64,000 nucleotides of DNA from Coprobacillus sp. CAG:698 (GTDB taxonomy: Bacteria > Bacillota_I > Bacilli_A > ML615J-28 > CAG-698): assembly GCA_000431235.1 (NCBI GenBank), contig HF988734.1, positions 186,001-250,000 on the forward strand, written 5' to 3'. Positions 10,032 through 18,496 of this stretch are shown here, piece by piece. The first letter of the stretch is position 1; every line of letters begins with the position of its first letter. The translations under genes and the position numbers were made by a program. The notes beneath the pieces were generated by a model, which made no database searches, had not been told where the DNA came from, and saw only the letters and a list, made by a program, of their open reading frames with translations.

Positions 10032-10173
10032 TTATTGAGTGTGGTTTAATAGCATGGTTTGTCTATAATTTAGGTTCTGATAAATATTTTATTATTTCCA
10101 TAACTGTAGTTAGCATTCTTCTTATTATAACAATAATTAGCTTTATTAAAACAGTTTTTATAGGAAGAAAATA
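9852..10173 (+). repeat. Diverged direct duplication, 161-base offset, in the immunity gene
   Basis: About 9852-10012 recurs at about 10013-10173 with roughly 85% identity by eye. Both copies encode ECGL(V/I)(I/A)WF(L/V)YN(V/L)GS(N/D)KY and FIKTVFIGRKY. An offset of 161 is not a multiple of three, so the duplication breaks the frame. Confidence 0.85.
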
Positions 10174-10456
10174 TTTAAAAATTGAAGATGATAAATTATT
10201 AATTAAACAAAAAGAGAAAATAATAGCATCAATTAATAAAAATGAATTGGAAAAATTAGTTGTTATATTTGATACATTTTCTGATCATATTGATTTCATT
10301 AAATTTCGTTATAATAATAAAAAATACTCTTTCCAGATTCCTAGAGAAATTGAGACTGAATTAAAAACATTTGTAAGTGATTTAAATTACAAACGAAAAA
10401 CAGATTTGTTATTAGAAATTATTAATTTAATTGCAATGTATTTTTATCATAGTTAG
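10031..10456 (+). pseudogene. Start-less second copy of the putative immunity gene
   Basis: Reading from about 10031 gives IIECGLIAWFVYNLGSDKYF, a second hydrophobic helix, FIGRKYLKIEDDKLLIKQKEKI, and a soluble tail ending LIAMYFYHS. There is no ATG, GTG or TTG in frame until TTG at 10247, which has no ribosome site. Joining the start of the first copy (9834) to this tail would give a complete ~160-residue protein with two membrane helices and a cytosolic domain. This is either the ancestral gene broken by duplication or the 3' end of a paralogous immunity gene. Confidence 0.6.
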
Positions 10457-10568
10457 TAATTTCATTTTGTTATTATTAAGGTTAAAAAAAGAACTATAAA
10501 AATGGAAGACAATAAAAGTTAGATTTATTGTTATATGAACTAGTTTTTAGAAAAAAATTTTATTTAGT

Positions 10569-11063
10569 GTGATTGGTATTATTGCTATTGTGATAATTAT
10601 TGTAATGATTAATGGTATATCGTTTGTTACACCAACTCGAATCTTCTCAACAAAGTATTATAGTGATCCAAAAAGAGCGTTTGAAAAAGAATATACACCT
10701 TCGGCTGTAGAAGAAAATATTGAAATTATTAAAGATTTAAACCTATATGATTTGGATGATAATAATACGTTATATTTTGGTATTACTAAAAACAATGATT
10801 TGATTGCTTGTACAATGCACAAAAAGAATGATAAGTATTTTTATTCTGGTTTTTACGAATTGTTTGATTTAAATAAATATAAAGAAGGTTTTTCATCAAT
10901 AGATCATATAAGTAATTTATTTAATGAAAGCGGAAAAAAGTTTTCAAGATGTAAATGGGTTTTAACATCTGACATTAATGAAATTGATGGAAGTAACTAT
11001 TATAAACTTAAAACCTTAGATTTTGATAATGAAAAGATTCAATTGTATTTGCTAATGAAATAA
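10569..11063 (+). CDS. Unknown protein with N-terminal membrane anchor, 5' end uncertain
   Basis: The frame opens after TAG 10548-10550 and its first start is GTG 10569, without a ribosome site, so the 5' end may be damaged. Residues 2-20 are one hydrophobic helix (IGIIAIVIIIVMI). The rest (~140 residues) is soluble and charged, with no motif I recognise. It is the last gene of the orphan Rhs cluster and could be another immunity or accessory gene. The function is unknown. Confidence 0.5.
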   Translation: MIGIIAIVIIIVMINGISFVTPTRIFSTKYYSDPKRAFEKEYTPSAVEENIEIIKDLNLYDLDDNNTLYFGITKNNDLIACTMHKKNDKYFYSGFYELFDLNKYKEGFSSIDHISNLFNESGKKFSRCKWVLTSDINEIDGSNYYKLKTLDFDNEKIQLYLLMK

Positions 11064-11107
11064 TAGTAATTATTTTACAAAAAAAATTTGATAAAACGTT
11101 AAAAAAT

Positions 11108-11150
11108 AACTCCTTATAGTTATGCTATTAGCATAATTGTAAGGAGTTTT
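11108..11150. terminator. Long bidirectional terminator hairpin
   Basis: AACTCCTTA...TTATGCT at 11108-11126 pairs with AGCATAA...TAAGGAGTT around ATT, with T-rich sequence on the plus side and A-rich sequence upstream. It separates the convergent genes ending at 11063 (+) and 11160 (-). Confidence 0.75.
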
Positions 11151-11159
11151 ATGCGATAA

Positions 11160-12200
11160 TTAATTAAGAATATAAGCAAGTAGTAATTTGAATGTGTTTG
11201 TAACGCCTTTTAGATGAGTTCGTTCCATTCCGTGAGAAGCAGCGACTCCACTACCGATTAGAGCACCTTTGATGTTATTGCCACCTTTTAAAGCAGCACT
11301 GACATCACTTGAATAATATGGGAATACATCAACTGCATAATCCAAGTTTTCTTTTCTTGCAAGTTCTATAAGTTTAGTATTCATATCATAATTATAAGGA
11401 CCAGAACTATCTTTCGCACAAATTGAAACTTTTTCCTCGTTTCCTTCGAGGTGGTTACCTACACAACCCATATCTATAGCGAGCATTTCGTCTATTTTAG
11501 GCATATAGCTTGCACCTGAACCAACTTCTTCAAGAGTGGAAATAACGATTTTTAGAGTATGTTTAGGAGTAATATTTTCTGCTTTTAAAAACTTGAGAAG
11601 TCTAAAGACAATAGCAACAGATAATTTATCATCTAAAAATCTTGATTTGATAAATCCACTAGGTGTTATTTGTGTTTTAGGATCTAAGGCAATAAAATCA
11701 CCATTGCATATACCTAGGTTTAAGACATCTTGTTTAGAGTGTACTAATTCATCAAGACGTATGTGCATTGTTTCTTCATTACGTGGAAGAGTTCGGGCAT
11801 CTTTATGTACGTGAACTGCAGGAGCATTAGAAAGAAATGTTCCTGTTACACTATTACCTGAACGTGTATAAACTGTGCAATATTCTCCATCATATGTAGG
11901 AAGAATAGGTCCACCAACAACGCTAAATTTTAGCGTGCCATCGCTATTAATCGCACTTACCATTGCTCCTAATGTGTCAACGTGACATGTTAAACCTAAG
12001 ACGTAGTCATCAGATCCTTTTACTTCGATTAATAAATTACCATTATTTAAAACTTCGTGTGTATAACCATTTTCTTTACAAATATTAACTAAATGGTTGA
12101 TTATATTTTTTGTATATCCACTTGGACTAGGTATCTCAAGAATTTCTTTTGCAAAATCTAGTATTTCAGTGAACACATTATCAGTTATTTTTGTTTCCAT
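11160..12200 (-). CDS. M42-family metallo-aminopeptidase
   Basis: This 346-residue protein has the M42 pattern: LTCHVDTLG (metal His/Asp), RFLDDK (bridging Asp), STLEEVGSG (catalytic Glu pair), AIDMG, and the C-terminal ASHGMERTH metal ligand region. These are cytosolic dinuclear-metal aminopeptidases that trim peptides. Relatives are annotated as glutamyl aminopeptidase, FrvX or endoglucanase-like, and the exact specificity cannot be read from sequence. GGAGG lies 8 bases before the ATG on the minus strand. The gene stands alone, divergent from the membrane protein at 12333. Confidence 0.85.
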   Translation of the reverse strand: METKITDNVFTEILDFAKEILEIPSPSGYTKNIINHLVNICKENGYTHEVLNNGNLLIEVKGSDDYVLGLTCHVDTLGAMVSAINSDGTLKFSVVGGPILPTYDGEYCTVYTRSGNSVTGTFLSNAPAVHVHKDARTLPRNEETMHIRLDELVHSKQDVLNLGICNGDFIALDPKTQITPSGFIKSRFLDDKLSVAIVFRLLKFLKAENITPKHTLKIVISTLEEVGSGASYMPKIDEMLAIDMGCVGNHLEGNEEKVSICAKDSSGPYNYDMNTKLIELARKENLDYAVDVFPYYSSDVSAALKGGNNIKGALIGSGVAASHGMERTHLKGVTNTFKLLLAYILN

Positions 12201-12332
12201 TTTAGACCTCCATATATATATTATTATAACCTATCTTGTTTGAAAAATCTATAGATATATGGTTTATAATATATTTTTCTTTTATAAAATATTTTTCTAT
12301 GTTATAATAGTTATATAAAAAGGTAAAAAACT

Positions 12333-12815
12333 ATGAATATAAAGAAAATAAAAAGAATTGTTTTAATAATAAGTTGCCCACTTTCTTTTATAATAATGTT
12401 TTATGTTTTTAAAAATATAGTGACAATGATAACAAGTGATAGAGTCGCCGTTATAAGTACATCAGTGCTTGTAGGTTTAGTTCCAGCTATTAATGTTGGA
12501 AGACTAATCAACTCAAGGTACTTAAAACAAGAAAGAGAGGAAAGCCAAAAACGAATTAAATACATTGCTCAAACAAAAAACTGTGAGTTCTGTTATAGTG
12601 AATTAAAATTTGACCGAAATAGTGAAGAAATAGCTAATGAATTTGATGAAAAAGAATATATCGTCAAAGAAATATATTCTTGTCCCCAATGTCATTATGT
12701 TGTTTCTAATAATAGCTTATATAGAAATAGAAGTAAGAAAAAAGTTTATAAATACTGTGAAATAATTGATAATGGAGATATTGCCCAAACACAAATCGAA
12801 AAAGGGAATTTATAA
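12333..12815 (+). CDS. Membrane protein with C-terminal zinc-ribbon
   Basis: A 160-residue protein with two N-terminal membrane helices (about 9-30 and 40-58), then a charged stretch, then a four-cysteine ribbon: CEFCYSEL at about 85-92 and YSCPQCHYVV at about 111-120. The two CxxC knuckles would bind one zinc. The start ATG follows AAAAGG. I know of no assigned function. It precedes the rRNA methyltransferase by 158 bases that hold no clear terminator, so co-transcription is possible. Confidence 0.7.
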   Translation: MNIKKIKRIVLIISCPLSFIIMFYVFKNIVTMITSDRVAVISTSVLVGLVPAINVGRLINSRYLKQEREESQKRIKYIAQTKNCEFCYSELKFDRNSEEIANEFDEKEYIVKEIYSCPQCHYVVSNNSLYRNRSKKKVYKYCEIIDNGDIAQTQIEKGNL

Positions 12816-12973
12816 AATGCACTTTGTATTTTAGATATAATTGATAATGAAAAATAGCGAAATAAAGGCCCAAATTAAAGGCCAAATTGATTGATAAAAG
12901 ATTATAATAAAAGAATATGTGTGGTTACTAAAAACTATTCTAGCAAAAATATTAGACAAAAAGAGGAAACAAA

Positions 12974-14299
12974 ATGGCAAAAATAGAAGTAAAATGTATA
13001 GGATTTAATGATTATGCACAAGGAATGTTTAAAGTTAATAATAAGATATGTTTCTGTAATAATTTCTTGCCTGGTGAAATAGGACTTGTTGAGAAAAACA
13101 AATATGATAAATACTATATTTCTTCGTTTTCAAAAACATCAAAAGATAGAGTAGAAAGCGAATGTGATTATTATAGTAAATGCGGTGGATGTCATTTATT
13201 ACATATGAACAAACAACTTCAAAAAAAATTTAAAATCGACTATGTTCAAACAGCTTTTACAGAAAAAAAGTTAAATTCAAAAATAGATGAATACATTGAG
13301 CCCGATTCATATAAAGGATACCGAAATAAGATGCAAGTTGCATATAAATTTCAAGAAGGAAAACTCGTATATGGCTTCTATGAAGAAGAATCTCATAAGA
13401 TAATCCCAATGAAAAAATGTATTGTACAAACGGAAAGACAAAATGAAATCGCAAAAGTTATCAAAGATATAATGCTAGAAATGAAGCTAAAACCATATGA
13501 TGAAGATAGACGTATGGGACTTGTAAGATTTGTTATGATAAGAGAAGCTTTTTCCTCAGGAGAAATTTTAGTAACAATAGTAACAAATAGTGAAGTTTTC
13601 CCTGGTAAAAATGAATTTGTTAAGAGGCTTATAAAAAGGTGTCCATACATAACATCAATTGTACAAAATATAAATACGAGAAAAACTAGTATAATCTTAG
13701 GTGATGATGAAAGAGTATTATATGGACCAGGTTACATTAAAGATTATTTATGTGGCATTATGTTTAAAATATCTTCTAAGACATTTTATCAAATAAACCA
13801 CGAACAAACAGAAAAACTATACAGTAAAATAAAAGAATATGCTTCTTTGCAAGGAAATGAAGTTGTTTTAGATGCTTACTGTGGAGTAGGAACAATAGGT
13901 ATGACTCTAGCAAAAGATTGTAAAAAAGTTATTGGTGTGGAAAATAATAAACAATCTGTCATAAACGCTAGAATTAATGCAAGTGATAATAAAATCAAGA
14001 ACATTAGTTTTGTTTTATCAGATGCAACTGAGTATATTAAAGAATACAATGGTGAAAAAATTGATACTTTAATAATGGATCCCCCAAGAAGTGGATCAAC
14101 GGAAGTATTTTTAAAGGCCATAGAAAATCTAAAGCCAAAGAAAATAGTTTATGTTTCTTGTGAAGCTAAAACATTAGCAAGAGATTTAACATTCTTAAAA
14201 AACTATAAAATTGAAAAAAAGTGTTTAGTTGATATGTTTGTTGGAACGTATCATATAGAAACTGTTGTGTTACTATCTCTAAAGGAACCGAGAAAGTAG
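12974..14299 (+). CDS. rlmD: 23S rRNA (uracil-C5) methyltransferase, RlmD/RlmCD type
   Basis: The 441 residues contain an N-terminal TRAM-like domain (about 2-58), a cysteine cluster for a 4Fe-4S centre (C64, C70, C73 in CDYYSKCGGC, with C149 in MKKC), and a SAM-dependent methyltransferase domain with DAYCGVGTIG, MDPPRSG and the catalytic cysteine in YVSCEAKTLARDL. This is the RumA/TrmA family, which makes m5U in RNA. Bacilli often use one enzyme, RlmCD, for U747 and U1939, and which sites are modified cannot be told here. GAGG lies 7 bases before the ATG. Confidence 0.9.
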   Translation: MAKIEVKCIGFNDYAQGMFKVNNKICFCNNFLPGEIGLVEKNKYDKYYISSFSKTSKDRVESECDYYSKCGGCHLLHMNKQLQKKFKIDYVQTAFTEKKLNSKIDEYIEPDSYKGYRNKMQVAYKFQEGKLVYGFYEEESHKIIPMKKCIVQTERQNEIAKVIKDIMLEMKLKPYDEDRRMGLVRFVMIREAFSSGEILVTIVTNSEVFPGKNEFVKRLIKRCPYITSIVQNINTRKTSIILGDDERVLYGPGYIKDYLCGIMFKISSKTFYQINHEQTEKLYSKIKEYASLQGNEVVLDAYCGVGTIGMTLAKDCKKVIGVENNKQSVINARINASDNKIKNISFVLSDATEYIKEYNGEKIDTLIMDPPRSGSTEVFLKAIENLKPKKIVYVSCEAKTLARDLTFLKNYKIEKKCLVDMFVGTYHIETVVLLSLKEPRK

Positions 14300-14396
14300 G
14301 AAACAATTTATTAACCTTGACATATTTTATAAACACTTTATCCTTAATATAGATAACGCATGCTAGATTTAAAAATATAATATTAACAAAACTTAC

Positions 14397-14436
14397 AAAA
14401 CTACTATTTTACTTTATGAATAGTAGTTTTATTTTC
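14397..14436 (+). terminator. Terminator after rlmD
   Basis: AAAACTACTATT (14397-14408) pairs with AATAGTAGTTTT (14419-14430), followed by a short T-rich tail. Confidence 0.7.
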
Positions 14437-15201
14437 ATTAAAAATGTTAAAATATATTGTAAGTAAAGTTAGAAAAATGAAAAAAATGTTACTATATACT
14501 AGCTAAAATTACAAAGAAGTTAAAATTATTCTCTGTATTACAATTATTTTTGTAACCAGGAGAAAAAATTTAACCTAATTTAGTTTATAAAAGTTTCCAA
14601 TTATTAGTGATATTATAAGAAATCTATTCAAAACATTAGTATTTTATAAACTTAATGTTGTAAAGTTAGACAACTTAGTTCAAATAAAAACAAAATTATA
14701 GAAAATTATAATTATTAAAATAAAACTATAATGTTCAATTCAAGAAAAATCTATGAATATAAAAATTAATATGTTTTTTCAAATTTACAATCACTAAAAT
14801 TAAAGAGAAAAGACAAATAATTAATTAGTATGCTCTTTAAAATTAAAAATAAGATTATACTTTATATGTTATCAAATCAAGACTAATGATTTGACGGAAC
14901 ATATTCACTTATGGTATAATAACGATTGACTTGGTTAATAATTTTAAAAAATGGGGATAAAACTAATATCTTTCTGTAACTAGGAGGGATAGAAGACGTA
15001 AAAATATCACGAAACAAGATAATAGTTAATATCGACTAATGACGCACGACCTAGAAAATTCATATTCACTAGATAGTATAAGCACGTATAGAGACTGTTG
15101 CGTTACAACAATTAAGAAAATCTAAACATTATAAAATTAGTAGTAGCAATACACTTTAGAAAATATTATGAATACATTTTAGGTTATTATGGAGGTAACA
15201 T
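14437..15201 (+). other. Gene-less AT-rich region with promoter and ribosome-site remnants
   Basis: No frame of credible length or start is present. Two ribosome-site-like stretches sit in a similar context, TGTAACCAGGAG (about 14551) and TGTAACTAGGAGG (about 14976), but neither is followed by a start codon. CATATTCACT occurs twice (14900-14909 and 15061-15070), each just before a TATAA box. It looks like the 5' ends of lost small genes upstream of the two-component system, possibly a peptide or sensor gene. No tRNA or recognised riboswitch was seen. Confidence 0.4.
14891..14920 (+). promoter_or_regulatory. Promoter upstream of the LytTR two-component/ABC cluster
   Basis: TTGACG (14891-14896), an 18-base spacer and TATAAT (14915-14920). 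It would give a ~275-base leader before the response regulator. A second, weaker TATAAG box at 15077-15082 follows the same CATATTCACT word. Confidence 0.55.
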
Positions 15202-15900
15202 ATGAATGTGCATTTCGCAATATGTGACGATAATAATATTGATTCAAATTATGTAAGTAATTTAGTAAATAAATGGGCTAATGAAAGAAAATATCAAATC
15301 AACATTGATATTTTTGATTCGGCAGAGGCATTTCTTTTCCATTACGATGGAAACAAAGATTATGATATCCTATTACTTGACATCGAAATGAAAAAGATGG
15401 ATGGAGTAACACTTGCTAGAGAAATCAGAAAAACAAACAAAAGTGTGCAAATAGTTTTCATTACAGGCTATTCAGATTATATTGCTGATGGATATGATGT
15501 TGAAGCATTGCATTACCTGATGAAACCATTGAAAGAGGAAAAACTATTTGTTGTTTTAGATCGTGCAGTAAATAGAATTATTCAGAATGAAAAATATCTA
15601 CTGTTAAATTATTATGACGAAACAATTAGGATTCCGCTTCATGAAATTGTTTATATTGAAGTAGATAGAAATTATGTTACCATACATTCTAATCAAGATT
15701 ATACAATAAAGAAAACACTTGGTGAAATTGAAAAAGAATTAGATAAAAGATTCTTTAGAATCGGGCGTTCAGTTATTGTTAATTTAAAATACATTAGTAG
15801 AGTAACAAAAACAGATGTATTTTTAGCTAATAATACAATACTACAATTACCAAGAGGCGTATATGATTCTTTGAATAGAGCAATTATCAATGAACTATAG
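15202..15900 (+). CDS. LytTR-family response regulator
   Basis: The 232 residues comprise a CheY-like receiver (1-120; acidic pair CDDN near the start, phospho-acceptor in LLLDIEM at about Asp57, Thr in FITGY, Lys in MKPL) followed by a LytTR DNA-binding domain (about 135-232; IVYIEVDRNYVTIHS, FFRIGRSVIVNLKYI). This is the AgrA/VirR/ComE type, which binds direct repeats upstream of peptide-linked operons. GGAGG lies 7 bases before the ATG. It overlaps nothing and is followed 12 bases later by the kinase, so they form an operon. Confidence 0.9.
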   Translation: MNVHFAICDDNNIDSNYVSNLVNKWANERKYQINIDIFDSAEAFLFHYDGNKDYDILLLDIEMKKMDGVTLAREIRKTNKSVQIVFITGYSDYIADGYDVEALHYLMKPLKEEKLFVVLDRAVNRIIQNEKYLLLNYYDETIRIPLHEIVYIEVDRNYVTIHSNQDYTIKKTLGEIEKELDKRFFRIGRSVIVNLKYISRVTKTDVFLANNTILQLPRGVYDSLNRAIINEL

Positions 15901-15912
15901 GAGAATTATGCA

Positions 15913-16569
15913 ATGAAAAGAAAGAAAATAGACAAGCAAATCGAAAAATATCAAAGAGATTTAATAGATACGCATTATCAAGAAATTGAAACTATGTATA
16001 CGAAAATGCGCGGGTGGCGTCACAACTATCGCAATCATATTCAGGTTATGAAAGCTTTGGCTGAAAAAGGTGATATAGAAACTATCAAAGATTATTTAAA
16101 TAAACTAGATGAAGATTTAACTACTATAGATATGGTTGTTAAGACGGGAAATACTATGGCAGATGCTATTTTGAATAGTAAGATTTCTCTTGCAAAATCA
16201 AAAGGCATAAAAGTAAAGGTCGATGCTCATATACCAATTAAACTAAAAATGAGTGAACTAGACTTATGTGTAATCTTAGGTAATTTATTTGATAATGCTA
16301 TTGAAGCCAATCTTCCTTTGCCTGAAGATGAAAGGTTGATTAGAGTGTATATGGATATGAAAAATACACAGCTTTATATTTCATTTACTAACTTTACTGC
16401 TTCAGGGAAGCTAGCTAAAGAAGCTAACTTATTCAAGACCACAAAAGGTGATGGCCATGGATTTGGTTTAGTTAGCATAGATAGTATAATTGAGAAACTA
16501 GATGGTTATATAAGCAGAAATAGTGAAGATGGAGCATTTACTACTGAGATCCTTATTCCTCAAATATAA
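15913..16569 (+). CDS. Sensor-less GHKL histidine kinase
   Basis: The 218-residue protein consists of a coiled-coil DHp-like region with the phospho-acceptor motif RHNYRNHIQ (about residues 36-44) and a GHKL ATPase domain (NLFDNAIEA N-box; TTKGDGHGFGLVSI G-box). It is AgrC-like but lacks the usual 5-7 membrane helices, so it must be cytosolic and must read its signal from another protein. The two exporters downstream are the obvious candidates, as in transporter-sensing (BceAB-like) systems; this is inference. GGAG lies 10 bases before the ATG. Confidence 0.8.
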   Translation: MKRKKIDKQIEKYQRDLIDTHYQEIETMYTKMRGWRHNYRNHIQVMKALAEKGDIETIKDYLNKLDEDLTTIDMVVKTGNTMADAILNSKISLAKSKGIKVKVDAHIPIKLKMSELDLCVILGNLFDNAIEANLPLPEDERLIRVYMDMKNTQLYISFTNFTASGKLAKEANLFKTTKGDGHGFGLVSIDSIIEKLDGYISRNSEDGAFTTEILIPQI

Positions 16570-16619
16570 CAATTCGTCCCCATGACTAAACAATTCGTCC
16601 CTTTTTTGATAAGGGACGA
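16570..16619 (+). other. Hairpin with repeated CAATTCGTCCC word
   Basis: CAATTCGTCCC occurs at 16570-16580 and again at 16591-16601. The second copy forms an 8-9 base stem with AAGGGACGA (16611-16619). There is no T-run after it, so it is not a normal terminator. It lies between the kinase and the ABC genes and may be an mRNA processing or attenuation site, or part of a REP-like element. Confidence 0.5.
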
Positions 16620-16660
16620 TTATTATTTGATATACTATTTATACAAGGAGAGTGATACTT

Positions 16661-18496
16661 GTGAAAGCAAAAAATAAAAAAACGAAACCAAAATATAATG
16701 TGTTTCAAAATATATGGTTTATGATTAGCCTTGCTTGGAGGCAAAAGGAGAAAAAAGTAATCTTTACAATGGTTCTTTTGGTTTTATTAGGTGTTTCTTT
16801 GAACCTAATTAATTTATATATTGCACCAACTATATTGAATGCTATAGAAACAAAAGTATCTTTTTCTGAGCTAATTATAACAATATTAGTCTTTATAACT
16901 GCTTTAACTTTAACTAACGCGCTTAATTCATATGTTAATAGTAATGTTTTATATGGAAGAATTTCTGTAAGGACAGAAATAATTTCTATGTTGAACAATA
17001 AGTGCTGTCGTACCTCTTATCCCAATACTGAAGATGAAACCTTTAATAAATTAACTGCACAAGCATCAGAGTATTGTAGTAGTAATAATAAGGCTACAGA
17101 GGCTATTTGGGATACCTTAACGAAACTATTGACAAATATTTTATGCTTTGCATTTTACTCTAGTCTTTTATTGATGGTTAAACCATTTATGGTAGTAATA
17201 ATATTAGTTACTACTTTAATAGGATTCTTTATAAATAATTACTTAAGTGAATATAAATATAAGCATAAAGAAATAGAGGCAGAAGAGATAAAAAAACTAA
17301 ATTATATTGATAAAGTTTCTAGTTCAATACAATATGCTAAAGATATTCGTATCTTTGGACTATATTCTTGGCTTACAGAGTTATATGATAAATCAATGGC
17401 TGCTTTGCATGCTTTTAATAACAAGGTAGAAAGTGTTTATTTATGGGCTCAAATTGCAGATCTCGTTTTAGCATTTCTTAAAAATGCTATTGCTTATACA
17501 TACTTAATTGGTCTAGTAATTAATGGTAAAATAACAGTCTCAGAATTTCTACTATATTTTCAAGCAGTTGAAGGATTCACATTATTAGTTACAACAATTA
17601 TGAAGAAACTGAACACACTAAAGAGACAAAGTATGGATATATCAGTTGTTAGAGAAGCTATAGATTATAAAGAAGTATTCAAATTTGCTGAAGGAAAAAG
17701 TTTAGAGATAGAGCCTAATAAAGACTATATAATAGAATTAAAAAATGTTTCTTTCAAATACCCTGGTAAAGATAAAAATGTTCTAACAAATATTAACTTA
17801 ACTATAAAACCAAAAGAAAAGATTGCTGTTGTAGGTCTTAATGGAGCCGGAAAAACAACATTAGTTAAGCTTATATGTGGTTATTATGATCCTACAGAAG
17901 GAGAAATTCTGCTAAATGGTGTTGATATAAGAACATATAATAGAGAACATTATTATAAACTCTTTTCGGCAGTATTTGCTAATTTTTCGTTACTTGCTGG
18001 AAGTATAATAACTAATGTCGCCCAATCAGATAATAATATCAATTATGAATTGGTTTATAGTTCTATTGAAAAAGCAGGATTAAAAGAAAAAATAGAATCA
18101 CTTCCTAGAAAATATGAAAGCAACTTAAATAGAGAAGTATATGAAGATGCCACAAATTTATCTGGTGGCGAAATGCAAAGGTTAATGTTAGCAAGAGCTC
18201 TTTATAAAGACGCACCAATTATTGTTTTAGATGAGCCAACTAGTGCTCTAGATCCTATTGCGGAAGCAGATATATATAATAAATATAATGAACTTACGAA
18301 AAACAAAGCGTCTGTATTTATATCACATAGACTTGCCTCTACAAGATTTTGTGACAGAATTTTATTCATTGCTGATGAAAAAATAGTCGAAGAAGGCACA
18401 CATGAAAAACTATTAGCTCTAGGTGGTAAGTATGCTCAATTATTCGAAGTGCAGAGCAAATATTATCGAGAAGGAGAATCTAAAGATGAAAAATAA
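16661..18496 (+). CDS. ABC exporter, fused membrane and ATPase domains (subunit 1)
   Basis: GTG 16661 is preferred (GGAG 10 bases before); GTG 16652 is only one base from the ribosome site. About 611 residues: six-helix exporter domain (about 15-330) and nucleotide-binding domain (about 355-600) with Walker A GLNGAGKTT, signature LSGGEMQR, Walker B VLDEPTSALD and H-loop SHRLAS. The Q-loop reads VFANF where VFQDF is usual, so the Q-loop glutamine appears replaced. It overlaps the next exporter gene by 11 bases, so the two probably form a heterodimer exporting a peptide or drug. Confidence 0.85.
   Translation: MKAKNKKTKPKYNVFQNIWFMISLAWRQKEKKVIFTMVLLVLLGVSLNLINLYIAPTILNAIETKVSFSELIITILVFITALTLTNALNSYVNSNVLYGRISVRTEIISMLNNKCCRTSYPNTEDETFNKLTAQASEYCSSNNKATEAIWDTLTKLLTNILCFAFYSSLLLMVKPFMVVIILVTTLIGFFINNYLSEYKYKHKEIEAEEIKKLNYIDKVSSSIQYAKDIRIFGLYSWLTELYDKSMAALHAFNNKVESVYLWAQIADLVLAFLKNAIAYTYLIGLVINGKITVSEFLLYFQAVEGFTLLVTTIMKKLNTLKRQSMDISVVREAIDYKEVFKFAEGKSLEIEPNKDYIIELKNVSFKYPGKDKNVLTNINLTIKPKEKIAVVGLNGAGKTTLVKLICGYYDPTEGEILLNGVDIRTYNREHYYKLFSAVFANFSLLAGSIITNVAQSDNNINYELVYSSIEKAGLKEKIESLPRKYESNLNREVYEDATNLSGGEMQRLMLARALYKDAPIIVLDEPTSALDPIAEADIYNKYNELTKNKASVFISHRLASTRFCDRILFIADEKIVEEGTHEKLLALGGKYAQLFEVQSKYYREGESKDEK

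Noticed and set aside
14437..15201. A peptide-pheromone or bacteriocin precursor gene before the LytTR system
   Set aside because: No small frame with both a start codon and ribosome site, and no double-glycine leader, could be found.
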